From assembly GCA_023430625.1 (NCBI GenBank), contig JAEZAA010000104.1, positions 1 through 25,250 on the forward strand: a DNA stretch of 25,250 bases, written 5' to 3'. Origin of the DNA: Pseudomonadota bacterium (lineage in GTDB: Bacteria; Pseudomonadota; Gammaproteobacteria; Pseudomonadales; Oleiphilaceae). Under the pieces are notes generated by a model. The model was not told the DNA's origin, did no database searches, and saw only the letters and a list, made by a program, of their open reading frames with translations. A program made the position numbers and the translations under genes. Each line of letters begins with the position of its first letter. Position 1 is the stretch's first letter. Below are positions 23,508-25,250 of this stretch, piece by piece.

Positions 23508-24092
23508 TCAAACTTCCCGCTGACGCCGCCGCGCCGACAGTCCAAACGCCGCCAAGGCACTCACCATCAGCCCCAAGGTCGCCGGCTCCGGCACGGACAC
23601 CGCCGACTGAATCACCTTCAGACTGTACTGGTAGCTGTCCTCAAAGCTGAGGAAAGACTCCCCACCCACCGCGATAGTGAACAAACCAGTGTCCGTCAGG
23701 ACGATATCCAGCAGGCTGGCGTCGTTTCCCGCCGTGCCGAATGGGCTGGTGCCGGCAATGAACTTGGCGCTGCCCACATCGCCGCTGTTATCGAACAGGC
23801 CAACCATCAGGTCCATGCTGTCGATGGCGCCGTAAAACAGGCTGAAGGCCGCATCGAACATGCCGTCCAGGCTGTTGATGACGATCGACAGGCTGTCGCC
23901 TGCCGTGCCATTGAAGGTCCAGAAGTTGACCTCGTTGCCGTCAATCGGGTTTTCACTGGCCCAAGCGCTGTTGCTGGTCGTGGTGCCGGCGAAGGTACCG
24001 CCGCCGGTTACGTCGCCATAATTGATGGGCGCCGCCTGAGCCGTCACAGCCAGTCCAAGGCTGAGAACCGCCGCTGAAATCAGTGCTTTCAT
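23508..24092 (-). CDS. Exported PEP-CTERM sorting-domain protein
   Basis: 194 residues. A signal peptide ends near residue 20 (TAQA). The body is a single beta-rich domain (VNFWTFNGTAGDSLSIVINSLDG ... SYQYSLKV) resembling bacterial pre-peptidase C-terminal-like or DVUA0089-type surface domains. It ends with VPEPATLGLMVSALAAFGLSARRR: motif, helix and basic tail are complete. ATG 24092 is chosen because GAGG lies seven bases upstream; the longer frame to 24140 starts with Cys/His-rich residues that do not look like a signal peptide. It follows the PhoX-like gene on the same strand by 78 bases and may be co-expressed with it. Confidence 0.88.
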   Translation of the reverse strand: MKALISAAVLSLGLAVTAQAAPINYGDVTGGGTFAGTTTSNSAWASENPIDGNEVNFWTFNGTAGDSLSIVINSLDGMFDAAFSLFYGAIDSMDLMVGLFDNSGDVGSAKFIAGTSPFGTAGNDASLLDIVLTDTGLFTIAVGGESFLSFEDSYQYSLKVIQSAVSVPEPATLGLMVSALAAFGLSARRRQREV

Positions 24093-24170
24093 ATCCATTC
24101 CTCTCATCATTCTGTGGCAAAAGCAGTGGGCGCAATTCACTCACCCACCGCGTCGCGTTCGTCCGTGTGA

Positions 24171-25250
24171 TTACAGGATGCCTTCGTTCCAGGGGCCGGT
24201 GATGGCAAAGGTGATGCCCGGCGTCTGGATGTTGACGAACAACCAGCGGTCGTAGAAGCAGGCGCCGCACCATTCCATGCCGGAGTAGCTGCGGGCGGAT
24301 ACCGACACGCCCGGGAACCGGTCTTTCAGCAGGGCCACGTCGCCAGCGCTCAGGTTCATGATGTTGCGGGCGAACTCGAAGGATTCGCCGGCGGTATTGA
24401 TGCCCATCATGCGCTGCTGAGGATTGGAGCCGTCCTCGCACAGGATGATGCCGCCACGGGGGCTGACCGCCATGTTGTCGGGGTTGATGGCGTCGTTCAT
24501 GGAGCCATCGGATTCCTGGATCAGAGTCAGGATTTCACGGCGCGGGTCATAGCGGAACACCTGCCCTTTGCGAGCCGCGCCACCGTCGGTGGAGACGAAA
24601 TAGACGTAGCCGCTGTCATACCAGCAACCTTCGCCACGGCTGAAGGTCGCGCCACCCAGGGCCAAGCCACGGTTGTAGCAGCCAGTCTGCTCGGGCGTGG
24701 CAACATCGACCCATTCGGTGTCCCAGGTCATGCCCTGGGCGAAGCTTGGATGTTGTCCTCCCTTGCCGCCGAAGTTGAACTGGAGCTGGCCCTTGATCGC
24801 CAGCATCTGCAGCCGGCCACCCTTGGCCAGGTTGCCGTACTGGTTGGGGATGAAACGGTAGAAACCGCTGGCGCCGGTATCTTCGGTCTCATAGACAATG
24901 CCGGTGACCGGATCGACGGCGACCGCTTCGTGGGCGAAACGCCCCATGTCCTTCAGGGGAATGGGCTTGGCGGCGCCATAGCCGGGCACCTCGAAGACGA
25001 AGCCATGGGGCATGCCGGCGACGGTAGCCGTGGTTTCTTCACAGGTGAGCCAGGTGCCCCACGGAGTCAGGCCGCCGGCACAGTTGGTGGAGGTGCCGCT
25101 GATGCTCATATAAGAAGCCAGCCACTTACCGGAGAAGGCATCGAACAGCAGGTTACTGCAGCCGCCGGGAGAGCTTGGGTTGTATACGGCGGGAGACGGC
25201 ACGGCCGCGCCTTCGCCACGCAGTTCGTGGTTGCGGACCAAGACGATCTG
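24171..25250 (-). CDS. PhoX/DUF839 family phosphatase (5' end outside window)
   Basis: The last 360 or so codons of a PhoX-like calcium/iron phosphatase. The frame is open to the window edge, and the N-terminus (with any Tat signal) is missing. Family segments: VRNHEL at the left of the visible part, TPWGTWLTCEE, GRFAHEAVAVDP, GIVYETEDTGASGFYRF, and ILCEDG. These carry the Glu and Cys residues that form the metal site in PhoX. Several extra cysteines suggest an exported protein. A plain DUF839 beta-propeller without phosphatase activity is the alternative. It is transcribed toward the PEP-CTERM gene. Confidence 0.85.
   Translation of the reverse strand, partial: QIVLVRNHELRGEGAAVPSPAVYNPSSPGGCSNLLFDAFSGKWLASYMSISGTSTNCAGGLTPWGTWLTCEETTATVAGMPHGFVFEVPGYGAAKPIPLKDMGRFAHEAVAVDPVTGIVYETEDTGASGFYRFIPNQYGNLAKGGRLQMLAIKGQLQFNFGGKGGQHPSFAQGMTWDTEWVDVATPEQTGCYNRGLALGGATFSRGEGCWYDSGYVYFVSTDGGAARKGQVFRYDPRREILTLIQESDGSMNDAINPDNMAVSPRGGIILCEDGSNPQQRMMGINTAGESFEFARNIMNLSAGDVALLKDRFPGVSVSARSYSGMEWCGACFYDRWLFVNIQTPGITFAITGPWNEGIL

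Overview
The window looks like chromosome from a GC-rich gammaproteobacterium. Marinobacter-, Alcanivorax-, Halomonas- or Pseudomonas-type relatives fit best. This rests on gene content (an arsR-arsC-acr3-arsH operon, a family I lipase with its Lif chaperone, PilU, an AroP-type permease) and not on any marker gene. Two PEP-CTERM proteins imply that the cell also has an exosortase system elsewhere. No rRNA, tRNA, CRISPR array, integrase or transposase is visible.

Layout. Bases 1-556 hold no recognisable gene; they contain a C-rich inverted-repeat element, a string of hairpins ending in a textbook terminator, and the ars promoter/operator. Bases 557-3186 are a compact arsenic operon: ArsR repressor, thioredoxin-type arsenate reductase, Acr3 arsenite efflux pump, and ArsH flavoprotein. 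Bases 3187-6580 are an AT-richer accessory islet. It carries an orphan Imm11/DUF1629-like immunity gene, a 5'-truncated and internally deleted second copy of arsH, an HNH endonuclease gene and an unrecognised double zinc-ribbon protein. It is punctuated by copies of an inverted-repeat element built on the motif GGGGTCAGATTGAAT. Bases 6587-7760 (minus strand) are a three-gene set of unknown role: one MreB-like actin-fold domain protein and two three-helix membrane proteins.

Bases 7846-9027 are a divergent pair (DUF4442 hotdog protein and a TetR regulator). Bases 9058-11137 are the lipase operon (lipA then its chaperone), with an AraC regulator divergent from it at 11510-12355. An aromatic amino acid permease follows (12572-13972), then an alpha/beta hydrolase divergent from its likely TetR repressor across a strong palindromic operator (14042-15631). 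Bases 15898-16605 encode a PEP-CTERM protein. A minus-strand block at 16631-19732 contains a small conserved protein, a MAPEG protein, an alpha/beta hydrolase, a MarR regulator with a perfect palindrome over its start codon, a small membrane protein and a pyrimidine-dimer glycosylase. Bases 19887-21960 encode two exported proteins (DUF4142 and a YncE-like beta-propeller), the latter behind three 16-bp tandem repeats. pilU lies at 22190-23332. A second C-rich inverted-repeat element precedes a second PEP-CTERM gene and a PhoX-like phosphatase that runs off the right edge.

The most unusual part is the 3.2-6.6 kb islet, where the repeat elements, the arsH fragment and the orphan immunity and nuclease genes together suggest repeated small insertions beside the ars operon. 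Next are the MreB-like domain operon, whose leader hairpin overlaps the ribosome-binding site, and the iterons in front of the propeller gene. I found no complete system that I can confidently call new.
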